Positions 1-8,533 of a DNA stretch of 64,000 bases are shown one piece after another. The DNA is from Palsa-504 sp963789225. GTDB taxonomy: Bacteria; Actinomycetota; Actinomycetes; Streptosporangiales; Streptosporangiaceae. The stretch's first letter is position 1. Every line of letters starts with the position of its first letter. The notes under the pieces are model-generated. The model had not been told where the DNA came from, made no database searches, and saw only the letters and a list, made by a program, of their open reading frames with translations. The position numbers and the translations under genes are program-made. The stretch is from NCBI GenBank assembly GCA_963789225.1, contig CAWBKD010000015.1, positions 434,001 to 498,000 of the forward strand, read 5' to 3'.

Positions 1-204
1 TCATGTCGTGGGTGCCGCGCTTGACGAAGACCGAGCGCCTCGGGAAGAGTTGTTCACGGCGGCGACCGGTCGCCGAGCTGTGGAACATCCGCCCCAGCCG
101 GGTTCCATTGGCGAAGGGGATTCGCCCTCTCGGTCGTCAACGCCACGGGCCATCTTCCAACACCGCGTCGCTGGGGGACGAGGGTGTCATGGGGAGGCTT
201 GTCC

Positions 205-1278
205 ATGACCAAGGACGCCAGCTTCAAGAACGTTGTCCGGCGCCACGCCGAGGAGACCGGGCAGCACTACACCCAAGCGCTGGCGGACCTTGAGGGTCTC
301 GGTGCGCGGATGCACCACGAGCCAGTTCCTGAGCAGCTACTCGCCCATCTCCGGGATCGCTACGGCATTGCCCCGGTCGCGGCGACGAAGCTCAGTGTGC
401 ACAAGACCTACGTGTTCCGCATCGACCGCAAGGACGGCAGCCCGTGGGTCGCCCGCGCGTTCCCCCCCGCCCGGCCGCGTGCCGGTGTTGAGGGCGACGC
501 CGCGATCCTGGGCTTCCTGGAGCGGCAGGACTATCCCGCGGAGCGACTGGCGGTCGACGATGCGGTATCTGACTTCGATGGCAGCGCGGTCCTCGTGACG
601 CGGTTCGTCGAAGGCGCCCGGCTCCCCGACGGTGCCGCGAAGTTCGCCATGATGGGTGAGCTGCTCGGACGGCTACACGCGCTACCGTACGACGATTCCG
701 TCAGCCGCCCGGGTGGAGCCAGTGGTGAGGACCCGAGCCGCGAGGGCACGCCGCGTCAGGACCTGCTGGCCGCCCTGTCGTTTCTCGACGCCGTCGACAC
801 GAAGGTCGCGGCCGCCGAGCGCGCACGATTCGAGCAGCTCCGCGACCAGGTACGCGCGGCCGACGACGGTCACGGCCTGCCGGAGGGCTTGCTCCACGGA
901 AACCTCCTCCACGCCCCCGATCACGCCGTCCTGAGCGAACAAGGGCCAGTCGCGATCAACTGGAAGGCGTCCGGGCGCGGACCGCGCCTCGCCGACTTCG
1001 CTTACCTGATCTGGGGCACGGGTTCGTGGAACCCACGCCGGCCGAACCAGGAGCGGATCGACGCTGCCGTCAACGCCTACCGCCGACACATCGAGCCGGC
1101 CGACGACGAACTCGACCGGCTCGAGGCGGTCATGTATATCCGGACGCTCTACCTCGCCTGTTTCGGCTACCGACGCGCCCTCACCAACGGCCGGACATTC
1201 AACGAGTGGGGCTTCATCGAACCACCCGGGTACTTCAGCTCCACCGCCGCCGCAACCCGCGCCGCGTTCCGCCGGTAG
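205..1278 (+). CDS. Aminoglycoside phosphotransferase-like (APH/ChoK fold) protein
   Basis: A protein of about 357 residues with the protein-kinase-like fold of small-molecule phosphotransferases. The C-terminal half has the Brenner-type motif HGNLLH followed by INWKASGRGPRLADFAYL, where active kinases normally have HGD and an aspartate-containing D-F/W-D motif. Both key acids are replaced (Asn in each place), so catalysis is doubtful. The first 30 residues form a separate basic segment, RRHAEETGQHYTQA, which resembles the N-terminus of the coiled-coil protein at 32795-33733. I chose ATG 205 over the in-frame GTG at 184 because GGGGAGG sits just upstream of 205. The substrate is unknown. It lies 50 bp ahead of a YjbR-type gene on the same strand and may be cotranscribed. 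Confidence 0.75.
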   Translation: MTKDASFKNVVRRHAEETGQHYTQALADLEGLGARMHHEPVPEQLLAHLRDRYGIAPVAATKLSVHKTYVFRIDRKDGSPWVARAFPPARPRAGVEGDAAILGFLERQDYPAERLAVDDAVSDFDGSAVLVTRFVEGARLPDGAAKFAMMGELLGRLHALPYDDSVSRPGGASGEDPSREGTPRQDLLAALSFLDAVDTKVAAAERARFEQLRDQVRAADDGHGLPEGLLHGNLLHAPDHAVLSEQGPVAINWKASGRGPRLADFAYLIWGTGSWNPRRPNQERIDAAVNAYRRHIEPADDELDRLEAVMYIRTLYLACFGYRRALTNGRTFNEWGFIEPPGYFSSTAAATRAAFRR

Positions 1279-1327
1279 GTCATCGGTGCGGCAACGGAAC
1301 GACGGTGGTTCGTCAGCGGCGCGCCAG

Positions 1328-1708
1328 ATGTCTCGCGCGAGGGCGCCCGTGCAGGTCCCGGAGGACGTCGTCGAGCGGGTCCGCACGCTATGCCTGGCGC
1401 TGCCCGAGGTGACGGTGCGGATCGACGGTTGGGCGCAGTCGTTCGACATCCGGCGGAGGTCGTTCTGCTTGCTAATGGCACGGGAGGGCCCAACCGGCAG
1501 GCCCGTCCCGCTGCTCGTGTTGCGTGCCGACCCAGACGAACGCGAGGCGTTGCTGTCCCTTGGCCGCCCGTTCTTCGCCTCGCGAGCCGGCCGTGATCGC
1601 ATCGGGGTTCTGCTTACCCCCGACACGGACTGGGAGGAGATCTGTGAGCTAGTGACCGAGAGCTACCGTGTCCTCGCGCCGAAGAAGCTCACGGCACTGC
1701 TCGACTAG
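1328..1708 (+). CDS. MmcQ/YjbR family protein
   Basis: A small protein (about 126 residues from ATG 1328; an in-frame GTG at 1286 would add 14). It matches the MmcQ/YjbR fold: an N-terminal helix (VERVRTLCLALPEVTVRID), then a beta-rich middle with the SF..RRRSFCLL and LVLRADPDEREALL stretches, and a final W-x-E-I-x-E-L-V-T-E-S-Y-R helix typical of the C-terminus. The family is often called DNA-binding, but its biochemical function is not settled. It follows the phosphotransferase-like gene on the same strand and precedes a DUF1992 gene. Confidence 0.8.
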   Translation: MSRARAPVQVPEDVVERVRTLCLALPEVTVRIDGWAQSFDIRRRSFCLLMAREGPTGRPVPLLVLRADPDEREALLSLGRPFFASRAGRDRIGVLLTPDTDWEEICELVTESYRVLAPKKLTALLD

Positions 1709-1753
1709 CAGCTCCTGACCCTGGACTACCCTGATGGGGAGGGGTTTGTCTGC

Positions 1754-2266
1754 ATGACAGAACGCAAGCCGCCGGAGATCAGCTTTGCCACGTGGATTGA
1801 CCGGCAGATTAACGAGGCAGCCGAGCGTGGTGCCTTCGATGATCTGCCTGGTGCGGGTAAGCCGCTTCCCGGCAGGGGAAAGTCCGACGATGGCCAGGCC
1901 TGGCTGCGGGATTACCTGCGCCGGGAGGGCGTGCCGGCCGAGGAGCTCTTGCCGGCCCCGCTGAGGTTGCGCAAAGAGGCCGAACGGCTGACCGGGATGG
2001 TGCAGGATCTGCGCTCCGAGCGCGAGGTGCGCGAGGCCGTCGCGGGGCTTAACCAGCGGATCCTGGAGTGGCGCCGGATTCCCGTAGGCCCGCCCGTATT
2101 CCTGCCGCTTGTCGATGAGGAAGCAATGGTGGCCAGCTGGCGGGACGCTCAGCCCGGGCCGTCCTACTCGACGCAGGCTGATTCCGCGGCACCAGATGGG
2201 CTATCTCCCGGCCCTCGATGGTGGCATCGCCTCAGCCGCCACGGGCGGCATTCGCCCGAGTCATGA
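1754..2266 (+). CDS. DUF1992 (DnaJC28-like conserved domain) protein
   Basis: A 170-residue protein. The N-terminal half carries the hallmark of DUF1992: W-I-D-R-Q-I-N-E-A-A-E-R-G-A-F-D-D-L-P-G near residues 14-33, followed by GKPLP. This conserved block is shared with eukaryotic DnaJ homologue subfamily C member 28, but no J domain is present here. The rest is charged and helical (LRLRKEAERLTGMVQDLRSE), ending in a low-complexity tail. The ATG at 1754 has a purine-rich GGGGAGGGG element upstream. The molecular role of this family is unknown, so no function is inferred. It is convergent with the SDR gene that follows. Confidence 0.85.
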   Translation: MTERKPPEISFATWIDRQINEAAERGAFDDLPGAGKPLPGRGKSDDGQAWLRDYLRREGVPAEELLPAPLRLRKEAERLTGMVQDLRSEREVREAVAGLNQRILEWRRIPVGPPVFLPLVDEEAMVASWRDAQPGPSYSTQADSAAPDGLSPGPRWWHRLSRHGRHSPES

Positions 2267-2333
2267 ATCCCGCGCAGCAACCCCGCCTACGGCATCCAGC
2301 ATCCGCGCAGCGACCTAGTGGCCGCCGGGGCGG

Positions 2334-3131
2334 TCACGCTGGTGTGGCGCGCTGCTCGGCGATTGAGTTGCCGCCGTCCACAACCAGGTATTGCCCGGTG
2401 ATGTAGGACGCGCCGGGGCTGGCGAGCCAGGCAATCGCGGCGGCGATCTCCTCAGGTGAGCCGCTGCGGCCAGCTGGGGCGGCCTGCCCTTGCCCGCGCT
2501 CTTCCGGGGTCTGGGAGCCGGTCGCTATCCAGCCGGGGGCGACGGCATTGACGGTGATTCCGTGCCTTGCGGTGTCGACGGCGGCTGCGCGGGTGAGGCC
2601 CACCATGCCCGCCTTGGCGGTGGCGTAACCGACGTCCGCGCGGATCGCCATCACCGGGCCGGTCACGCTGGCCACCATGATGATCCGCCCCCAGCCGCGA
2701 CTGGTCATGGCCGGCACCGCCGCCTTGGTGACCAGGAAGGCGGAGGTCAGGTTGCGGGCGAGCGCAGCCTGCCAGGTCGCCAGGTCCATGGACTCCACGG
2801 TGCCTGACTCGAATACGGGGTCAGCGGCGGAGATCATGCCGGCGTTGTTGACCACGATGTCCAGCCGACCCCATTGCTCCAGCGCAGCCAACACAAGTCC
2901 GGACGCGACGCCGGCATCGGTGAGATCGCCGATGATCCCCGCCGCGTCGAAACCAGCGCTGCGCAGTTCGCTGACCCGGTCCTGGATCCGGGCCGTGGTG
3001 GCGCTGATCATCACGGCGGCACCGAGTTCGGCCAGCAGCCTGGCGGTGGCGAAACCGATGCCGTCGGGACTGCCCGCCCCGGTGACCACCGCGACTCGGG
3101 CGGACAGGTCAAACGCCGCTGGGATGGGCAT
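2334..3131 (-). CDS. Short-chain dehydrogenase/reductase (FabG-like SDR)
   Basis: A 265-residue classical SDR that probably uses NAD(P)H to interconvert a hydroxyl and a ketone. It has the Rossmann glycine motif TGAGSPDGIGFA near residue 17, the NNAG motif, a catalytic Ser-Tyr-Lys set including YATAK, and a C-terminal IAAAIAWLASPGASYITGQ segment with the usual ending D-G-G. The length is normal for the family. The substrate cannot be read from sequence. Its start codon lies next to the divergently oriented kinase-aminotransferase fusion gene, leaving about 137 bp that includes a GC-rich tandem repeat. Confidence 0.9.
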   Translation of the reverse strand: MPIPAAFDLSARVAVVTGAGSPDGIGFATARLLAELGAAVMISATTARIQDRVSELRSAGFDAAGIIGDLTDAGVASGLVLAALEQWGRLDIVVNNAGMISAADPVFESGTVESMDLATWQAALARNLTSAFLVTKAAVPAMTSRGWGRIIMVASVTGPVMAIRADVGYATAKAGMVGLTRAAAVDTARHGITVNAVAPGWIATGSQTPEERGQGQAAPAGRSGSPEEIAAAIAWLASPGASYITGQYLVVDGGNSIAEQRATPA

Positions 3132-3189
3132 TGTCCGATCCTAGTAGTCCTGGATGCCAGATCCCGGCCCGCAGGAAGGCAGCAGCGCG

Positions 3190-3233
3190 GCCGGGCGGTG
3201 GCCGGGCGGTGGCCGGGCGGTGGCCGGGCGGTG
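3190..3233. repeat. Four tandem copies of an 11-bp GC-rich unit
   Basis: The unit GCCGGGCGGTG occurs four times head to tail, followed by degenerate copies up to about 3250. It lies in the gap between the divergent SDR and kinase-aminotransferase genes. Copy number is likely to vary by slippage. It could alter promoter spacing, but no evidence of function is visible. Confidence 0.85.
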
Positions 3234-3268
3234 GCTGGCCGGCGGGCGGCAAGATAGCCTTCGGGCCT

Positions 3269-5584
3269 ATGGTGCAGCGCCCTGACCCCTTGGAGAGCAC
3301 GCCGCCTGCCTTCGGGGAGCAGGCAGCCAGGCAGATCCTGCGGGAAGGCTTCGGCGTCGAAGCGTCGTCCCTCAAGCCCCTCGCGGGCGAACGGGACCAG
3401 AACTTCCGGGTGGACACGGACACCGGGCAGCGCTTCTTGTTCAAGATCTCTAATCCGGCGGATGACGAGCCCATCCTGGCGATGCAGGCCGCCGCTCTGC
3501 GCCACATCGAGCAAGTGGATCCGGGCCTGCCGGTGATGCGTGCCCTGCCGACCGGGATGGGGGAATCCTGGGTCGAGGTGCCGGGGCCCGACAGCCGGAC
3601 CTACCCGGCCCGGCTTTTCACGTTCCTGCCCGGGCAGGTAGTCACGAACACAGCGCTCACCGCCGAGGCGATCTGGTCCCATGGGCAGAACACGGCCCGA
3701 CTGGGACGGGCGCTGCGTGGCTTTTTCCATCCCGCGGCCGACTACGAGATCTTGTGGGATATCACCCGCTTGCCCAGGCTGCGGCCGCTGCTCACCCATA
3801 TCTCCGATGGCCGCCGCCGGGTTCAGGTGGAATCGGTTCTGGACCGGTTCGAGGCCCGGGTCGCGCCGGCCCTGCCCGGGCTTCGCGCGCAGGTGATCCA
3901 CGGCGATATGAGCCTGGACAACGTGCTGTTCAGCGATGACCTTCGGGTCAGCGGGATCGTGGACTTCGGGGATATGACCCATGCGCCACTGGTCTGCGAT
4001 CTCGCCGTCGCCGTGGCCGATGTGCTCCACGGCCGCGACGACGCTATCGAGGCGGCGGATGCGATAATCGGCGGCTACGTCTCGGTGACGCCGCTCGAGG
4101 ACGAGGAGTCCGGGCTGCTCGCTGATCTGGTGGCGGCCAGGCTGGCCACTGAGATCACTGTCACGGCCTGGCGGCGCGGGCTCTACCCGGACAACGCCGC
4201 ATACGCCGCAAGCGGCGAGCCGGGGGCCCGCGCCTTCCTCGATGCCATCGAGGCGACGGGGATAGACGCTGTCGCAAGGCGTTTCCGCGAGGCCTGCCGC
4301 CGGCTCCCCTACCGAAGGTCTGCCACCAGTGCTCTGCTCGAGCGTCGCCGTCGGTTGCTGCCCCGATCGCCACTGTTCTACTCCCGCCCTGTGCACCTGG
4401 TCCGCGGCGAGGGTGTCTGGCTGTTCGACCCTGACGACCGGCGGTACCTCGACTGCTACAACAACGTGGCCGTGGTCGGGCACAGCCACCCAAGGGTCGT
4501 GCAGGCGGTGACGCAGCAGCAGCAGCTGCTCGCCACCCACAGCCGCTATCTGCACGAAGCGATCGTCGAGCTCGCCGAACGGCTCCAATCCACCTTGCCG
4601 CCGGAGCTGGACGCCGTCATGGTCGTGAACTCCGGCAGCGAGGCCAACGACCTCGCCTGGCGGATCGCCCGCGCGGCAACCGGGCGGGCCGGCGCGGTGG
4701 TGACCGCTTACGCCTACCACGGGCTGACCGAGGCCACCCACGCCCTGTCCCCCGAGGAATGGGCCAACGGGGAGCAGCCTGCCCACGTCGCGACGATCCC
4801 GGCACCTGACGGGTACCGCGGCCCGTACCGCCGGGAAGACGACGGGTGGGTGCAGCGGTACGCCGCCCACATCGATGACGCCGCCCGAGCGCTCGGCGAC
4901 CGCGGCTTCGCCGCCATATACCTGGATCCGGCCTTTACCGCCGACGGCATCTTGTCGCCCCCTCCCGCTTACCTGCGGGAAGCAGCCCGGCGGGCGCAGG
5001 CGCTCGGAGGGCTCGTGGTGGCCGACGAAGTGCAAGCCGGTCACGGCCGGTCCGGGACGCACCTGTGGAGCTTCCAGGCGTCAGGGATCACGCCGGACAT
5101 GGTGGTGGTCGGCAAACCGATGGGCAACGGCTTCCCGGTCGCCGCCCTAGCGGTCAGGTCCCAGCTGCTCGAGGCCGTGCCCGAGGAGGTCGAGCTGTTC
5201 AGCACCTTCGGCGGCAACCCGGTAGCCTGCGCGGCCGCGCTCGCGGTCCTGGCCGTCATCGAGGAAGAGGGCCTGCTGGCCAACGCCGCGGAAGTCGGCT
5301 CGTACCTCCGCCACGGCCTGCTGACCCTCGCGGAACGCCACCGGATGATCGGGGACGTCCGGGGCGAAGGCCTCCTCCTCGGCGTCGAACTCATCGATGA
5401 AGCGCGCGGGCCAGCGGCCGGGACCGCCCGCCAGGTAACCGAGGCGATGCGCGAGCGGGGCATACTGCTCAGCGCAACCGGCCCGGCCGGAAACGTGCTC
5501 AAGATCCGGCCGCCCCTGGTCTTCCAGCACCCACACGCCGACCTCTTCCTCCACGCCCTCGATGAGGTCCTCGCGTCTTCATGA
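3269..5584 (+). CDS. Fusion: APH-type kinase plus class III PLP aminotransferase/phospho-lyase
   Basis: A protein of about 771 residues from ATG 3269 (the open frame extends upstream through the GC repeat, which is unlikely to be coding). Residues 1 to about 340 are an APH/homoserine-kinase-like domain with HGDMSLDNVLF (His211, Asp213) and IVDFGDM (Asp232). Residues from about 355 to the end are a class III PLP enzyme with NSGSEAND, VADEVQAGHGR and the Schiff-base lysine at about residue 616 in VVGKPMGNGFPVAALAV. In animals the separate homologues are hydroxylysine kinase and phospho-lyases acting on 5-phosphohydroxylysine or phosphoethanolamine. The inference is therefore a two-step enzyme that phosphorylates an amino alcohol and then eliminates phosphate. 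The exact substrate is not known. Confidence 0.88.
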   Translation: MVQRPDPLESTPPAFGEQAARQILREGFGVEASSLKPLAGERDQNFRVDTDTGQRFLFKISNPADDEPILAMQAAALRHIEQVDPGLPVMRALPTGMGESWVEVPGPDSRTYPARLFTFLPGQVVTNTALTAEAIWSHGQNTARLGRALRGFFHPAADYEILWDITRLPRLRPLLTHISDGRRRVQVESVLDRFEARVAPALPGLRAQVIHGDMSLDNVLFSDDLRVSGIVDFGDMTHAPLVCDLAVAVADVLHGRDDAIEAADAIIGGYVSVTPLEDEESGLLADLVAARLATEITVTAWRRGLYPDNAAYAASGEPGARAFLDAIEATGIDAVARRFREACRRLPYRRSATSALLERRRRLLPRSPLFYSRPVHLVRGEGVWLFDPDDRRYLDCYNNVAVVGHSHPRVVQAVTQQQQLLATHSRYLHEAIVELAERLQSTLPPELDAVMVVNSGSEANDLAWRIARAATGRAGAVVTAYAYHGLTEATHALSPEEWANGEQPAHVATIPAPDGYRGPYRREDDGWVQRYAAHIDDAARALGDRGFAAIYLDPAFTADGILSPPPAYLREAARRAQALGGLVVADEVQAGHGRSGTHLWSFQASGITPDMVVVGKPMGNGFPVAALAVRSQLLEAVPEEVELFSTFGGNPVACAAALAVLAVIEEEGLLANAAEVGSYLRHGLLTLAERHRMIGDVRGEGLLLGVELIDEARGPAAGTARQVTEAMRERGILLSATGPAGNVLKIRPPLVFQHPHADLFLHALDEVLASS

Positions 5585-5621
5585 CGCCGGTGTGGCCAGA
5601 GCCACGGATGTAGTGAAGTGT

Positions 5622-6132
5622 TTGACTTCTGGGTGATCCGGACCGTGCTGAATCCGCAGACCCCGCTCTTCCGGGAAGCCCGCTACCTGCTCGCCGAAGA
5701 GACCGAGATCCGCGACCCGTCGCTTTATCATTCCGAGTAACGGGACCGCATTTCGAAGCGATCTGCCGCGACTACGCGATCGCGGCCGGTCCCGCGGTCT
5801 TCGGCGGGCCGCCCGGGGAGGTAGGGTCCGGCGTGGTCTCGGACCCAGTCAACCGGACCCAGATCCAGATCGACGTCGTGGTGCTCGCGCCGGCCGAGCC
5901 CGGCCGACCGCGCACGATTCTCTCGCTCGGCGAGGTGAAGTGGGACCGGGTTATGGACCTGCGCCACGTCGAGCGCCTGCGCCGCGCGCGGGACCTGCTC
6001 GCGGTCAAGGGATTCGACACCCAGCACGCGGTACTCGCCTGCTACTCCGGCGCAGGCTTCGACCGCGAACTGCAAGCCGACCAACGCCCCGACATCCGTC
6101 TGGTTGGCCTGGATCAGCTCTACGGGTATTAG
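5622..6132 (+). pseudogene. C-terminal remnant of a DUF234-type archaeal-like ATPase
   Basis: Two pieces of one protein are visible in different frames. From about 5624 a segment reads FWVIRTVLNPQTPLFREARYLL and stops at 5738-5740. From about 5743 another frame reads GPHFEAICRDYAI and continues to the stop at 6132 with LGEVKWDRVMDLRHVERL and an Asp-rich C-terminus. Together they match the C-terminal, nuclease-like DUF234 part of AAA ATPases of the archaeal ATPase family. The N-terminal P-loop domain is absent, and a frameshift separates the two pieces. I read it as a decayed tail, not a functional gene. It sits between the fusion gene and the convergent sulfatase gene. Confidence 0.7.
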
Positions 6133-6151
6133 CGTCCTGCTGGGAGAAGGG

Positions 6152-8479
6152 TCACTGCTCGGAGAGGATTGCGGCCACCTCTGCCAGCAGGTCGCGGACG
6201 ACTGGACCGGTTGGCTCGATCACGGCGCGGCGGATCGTTCCGGGAAAGGGAAAGGGTGCCGTGTAGCCGGTGCCAACCGCCGGCCCCCACTCGTAACCGC
6301 AGGTGAGCCCCGCGCCTACACCATTGAACTCGGCTGGCGTGAACCTCGGGACGGTGCCGCGGCCCACCTCGAGTCCGTCGCAGTGCAGCACCCCGATGCC
6401 GCCGAGGTCCTCATCTTTGGTGAACAGGTACTCGATCCGGTGCTCTCCGGGCCCAACTGGCTCGCCCGACTCGATCACGTGCCGCTCCTTGCCGTACAAG
6501 TTGTGCACGTAGCGGATCTTCGCGCCGAGGATGTGCAGCGACCACCCGCCGAGCGCCGATCCAAAGGCGAGCAGCACGCCATCGGCCGGCCCGACGCCGG
6601 GAATGGTGACGTCAACGATTATCGCGTGCGAGCGGTTCCGGACGTTCACCGCGGCGGACTCGGGCACCTGCGCGCGGCCCGGGAAGTAGCGGAAACGATC
6701 GCCGGCCTGGTGCCGGCCGCGCTGGCGGTCGACCACCGCCCACAGGACCCGGTTGTCCAGCGGGAGTACCTGATTGCGTTCGGCTTGCTCCCACCACAGC
6801 GCGGTGAGCTCGCGCACCAGGCCCGGGTGCTGCCCGGCGAGGTCGGCCGACTCCGACGGGTCCTCGGCCACGTGGTACAGCTCCCAGACGTCCTCGTCGA
6901 ACGGTGCGTTCCAGTCCTGGTCGTCGTAGAGGGGTCCGACCGGGTGAAAGGTCACGGCCTTCCAGCCCTGGTGATAGATAGCCCGCGATCCGAACATCTC
7001 GAAGTACTGCGTCTCGTGCCGTTCCTGAGCCGTCTGGGTGCCCGGCGGGAGCAGGTAGCCGAAGCTGACGCCGTCCAGGGCGGTCTGCTCCACGCCGTCG
7101 ATCTGGGCGGGTAGCTCGATGCCCGCGAGCTCGGCCAGCGTCGGCAGGACGTCGATGGCGTGGGTGAACTGGCGGCGGATACCGCCGGGCTCGACCGAGC
7201 CTGCTGGCCAGTAGATGATGCACGGGTCGGCGACCCCGCCCTGGTGGACCTCGCGCTTCCAGCGCCGGAACGGGGTGTTCCCGGCCATGGTCCAGCCCCA
7301 CGGGTAGTTGTTGTGCGACAGCGGCCCGCCGATCTCATCCAGGCGCGCGAACATCTCCTCGGTCCCGGCCGGGTCCATGTTCAGCAGCCGCACGTCGTTG
7401 ATCGACCCGGCGGCACCGCCCTCGGAACTCGCACCGTTGTCGGAAACCACCACGACGATCGTGTTGTCCGCGTCCCCCAGGTCCGCCAGGAAGGCGAGCA
7501 CCCGGGCGATCTGCTCGTCGGTGTGCGACAGGAAGCCGGCGAAGCATTCCATGAAGCGCGCCGCCACCGCCCGTTCCGTCTTGTCCAGGTTTTCCCAGGC
7601 AGGGACCCAGGCGGGCCGTGCGGACAGCACCGTCGAGGTCGGGAGCAGGCCGGAGGCGAGCTGGCGCGCGAAGATCTGCTCCCGCCACGCGTCCCAGCCA
7701 AGGCTGAACCGGCCACGGTAGCGTTCACGCCAGCGCGCCGGCGGCTGGTGCGGCGAGTGGCACGCGGCAGTGGCCAGGTACAGGAAGAACGGCTTGCTCG
7801 AGTCGGCCGCCCGGAGGTCAGACAGGAACTCGATCGCGCGATCGGCTAGGTCATCGGTGAGGTGGTAACCGTCCTCGATCGACGCGGGCGGCCGGACCGC
7901 GTGGTTATCGTGATAGAGCGCGGGGACGAACTGGTGTGTCTCGCCGCCGTGGAAGCCGTACCAGCGGTCGAACCCGCGGGCGAGCGGCCAGGTGGTGCGC
8001 GAGGCCGCCATGCTGACCTCGTTCTCGGGGGTCAGGTGCCACTTGCCGACGGCGTACGTGGCGTATCCGCTGGCGCGCAGGATCTCGGACAGGTACCCGT
8101 TCTCCCGTGGCGGCCTGCCCCAGTATCCGGGGTACCCGACGGCGAGCTCGGCGATCCGCCCCATGCCGCTGCGGTGGTGATTCCGCCCGGTCAGCAGGCA
8201 CGCGCGGGTCGGCGAGCACAGCGAGGTGGTGTGGAAGTTCGCGAGCCTGACGCCGCGGGCGGCCAGGCCGTCGAACGTGGGGGTCTCGATGTCGGAGCCG
8301 TAGCACCCGAGCTGGGCGAAGCCGACGTCGTCGAGGACCACGAGAACGATGTTCGGCGCCCCGTCCGGCGGGGCGGGCTGCGGCGGCCACCACGGCTCCG
8401 AGTCCCGCCAGTCCGGGCCGATGCGCCCGCCGAAGTGCGCCTGCCCCGTAGGACGATGCCCCGGCGATGATGCTCCCAT
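6152..8479 (-). CDS. Arylsulfatase (type I, formylglycine-dependent)
   Basis: A 775-residue sulfatase that would hydrolyse sulfate esters. The alkaline-phosphatase-fold metal site begins with the aspartate pair in VVLDDVGF (residues 50-51). The nucleophile motif is CSPTR at residues 88-92, where Cys88 must be converted to formylglycine by a maturation enzyme that is not in this window. Further motifs are GRNHHRSGMG, VGKWHLTP and SDNGASSEGG. No signal peptide is evident, so a cytoplasmic location is likely unless the start is wrong. The length agrees with large actinobacterial arylsulfatases. The start directly abuts the divergent flippase-like gene. The substrate is unknown. Confidence 0.93.
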   Translation of the reverse strand: MGASSPGHRPTGQAHFGGRIGPDWRDSEPWWPPQPAPPDGAPNIVLVVLDDVGFAQLGCYGSDIETPTFDGLAARGVRLANFHTTSLCSPTRACLLTGRNHHRSGMGRIAELAVGYPGYWGRPPRENGYLSEILRASGYATYAVGKWHLTPENEVSMAASRTTWPLARGFDRWYGFHGGETHQFVPALYHDNHAVRPPASIEDGYHLTDDLADRAIEFLSDLRAADSSKPFFLYLATAACHSPHQPPARWRERYRGRFSLGWDAWREQIFARQLASGLLPTSTVLSARPAWVPAWENLDKTERAVAARFMECFAGFLSHTDEQIARVLAFLADLGDADNTIVVVVSDNGASSEGGAAGSINDVRLLNMDPAGTEEMFARLDEIGGPLSHNNYPWGWTMAGNTPFRRWKREVHQGGVADPCIIYWPAGSVEPGGIRRQFTHAIDVLPTLAELAGIELPAQIDGVEQTALDGVSFGYLLPPGTQTAQERHETQYFEMFGSRAIYHQGWKAVTFHPVGPLYDDQDWNAPFDEDVWELYHVAEDPSESADLAGQHPGLVRELTALWWEQAERNQVLPLDNRVLWAVVDRQRGRHQAGDRFRYFPGRAQVPESAAVNVRNRSHAIIVDVTIPGVGPADGVLLAFGSALGGWSLHILGAKIRYVHNLYGKERHVIESGEPVGPGEHRIEYLFTKDEDLGGIGVLHCDGLEVGRGTVPRFTPAEFNGVGAGLTCGYEWGPAVGTGYTAPFPFPGTIRRAVIEPTGPVVRDLLAEVAAILSEQ

Positions 8480-8533
8480 TTGGGTTCCCGCCCCTCTCTG
8501 GAAATCTTCGGCCGGTTCAGTAGCTTACGTTTT

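Noticed and set aside
1..204. Short open frames at the left edge
   Set aside because: No domain, no convincing ribosome-binding site, and composition typical of shadow frames.
2280..2340. Possible terminator between the DUF1992 and SDR genes
   Set aside because: The candidate stem GTGGCCGCC/GGCGGTCAC has a mismatch and almost no loop, so it is not convincing.
3011..5062. Long minus-strand open frame opposite the kinase-aminotransferase fusion
   Set aside because: The plus strand encodes clear catalytic motifs; the antisense product has none.
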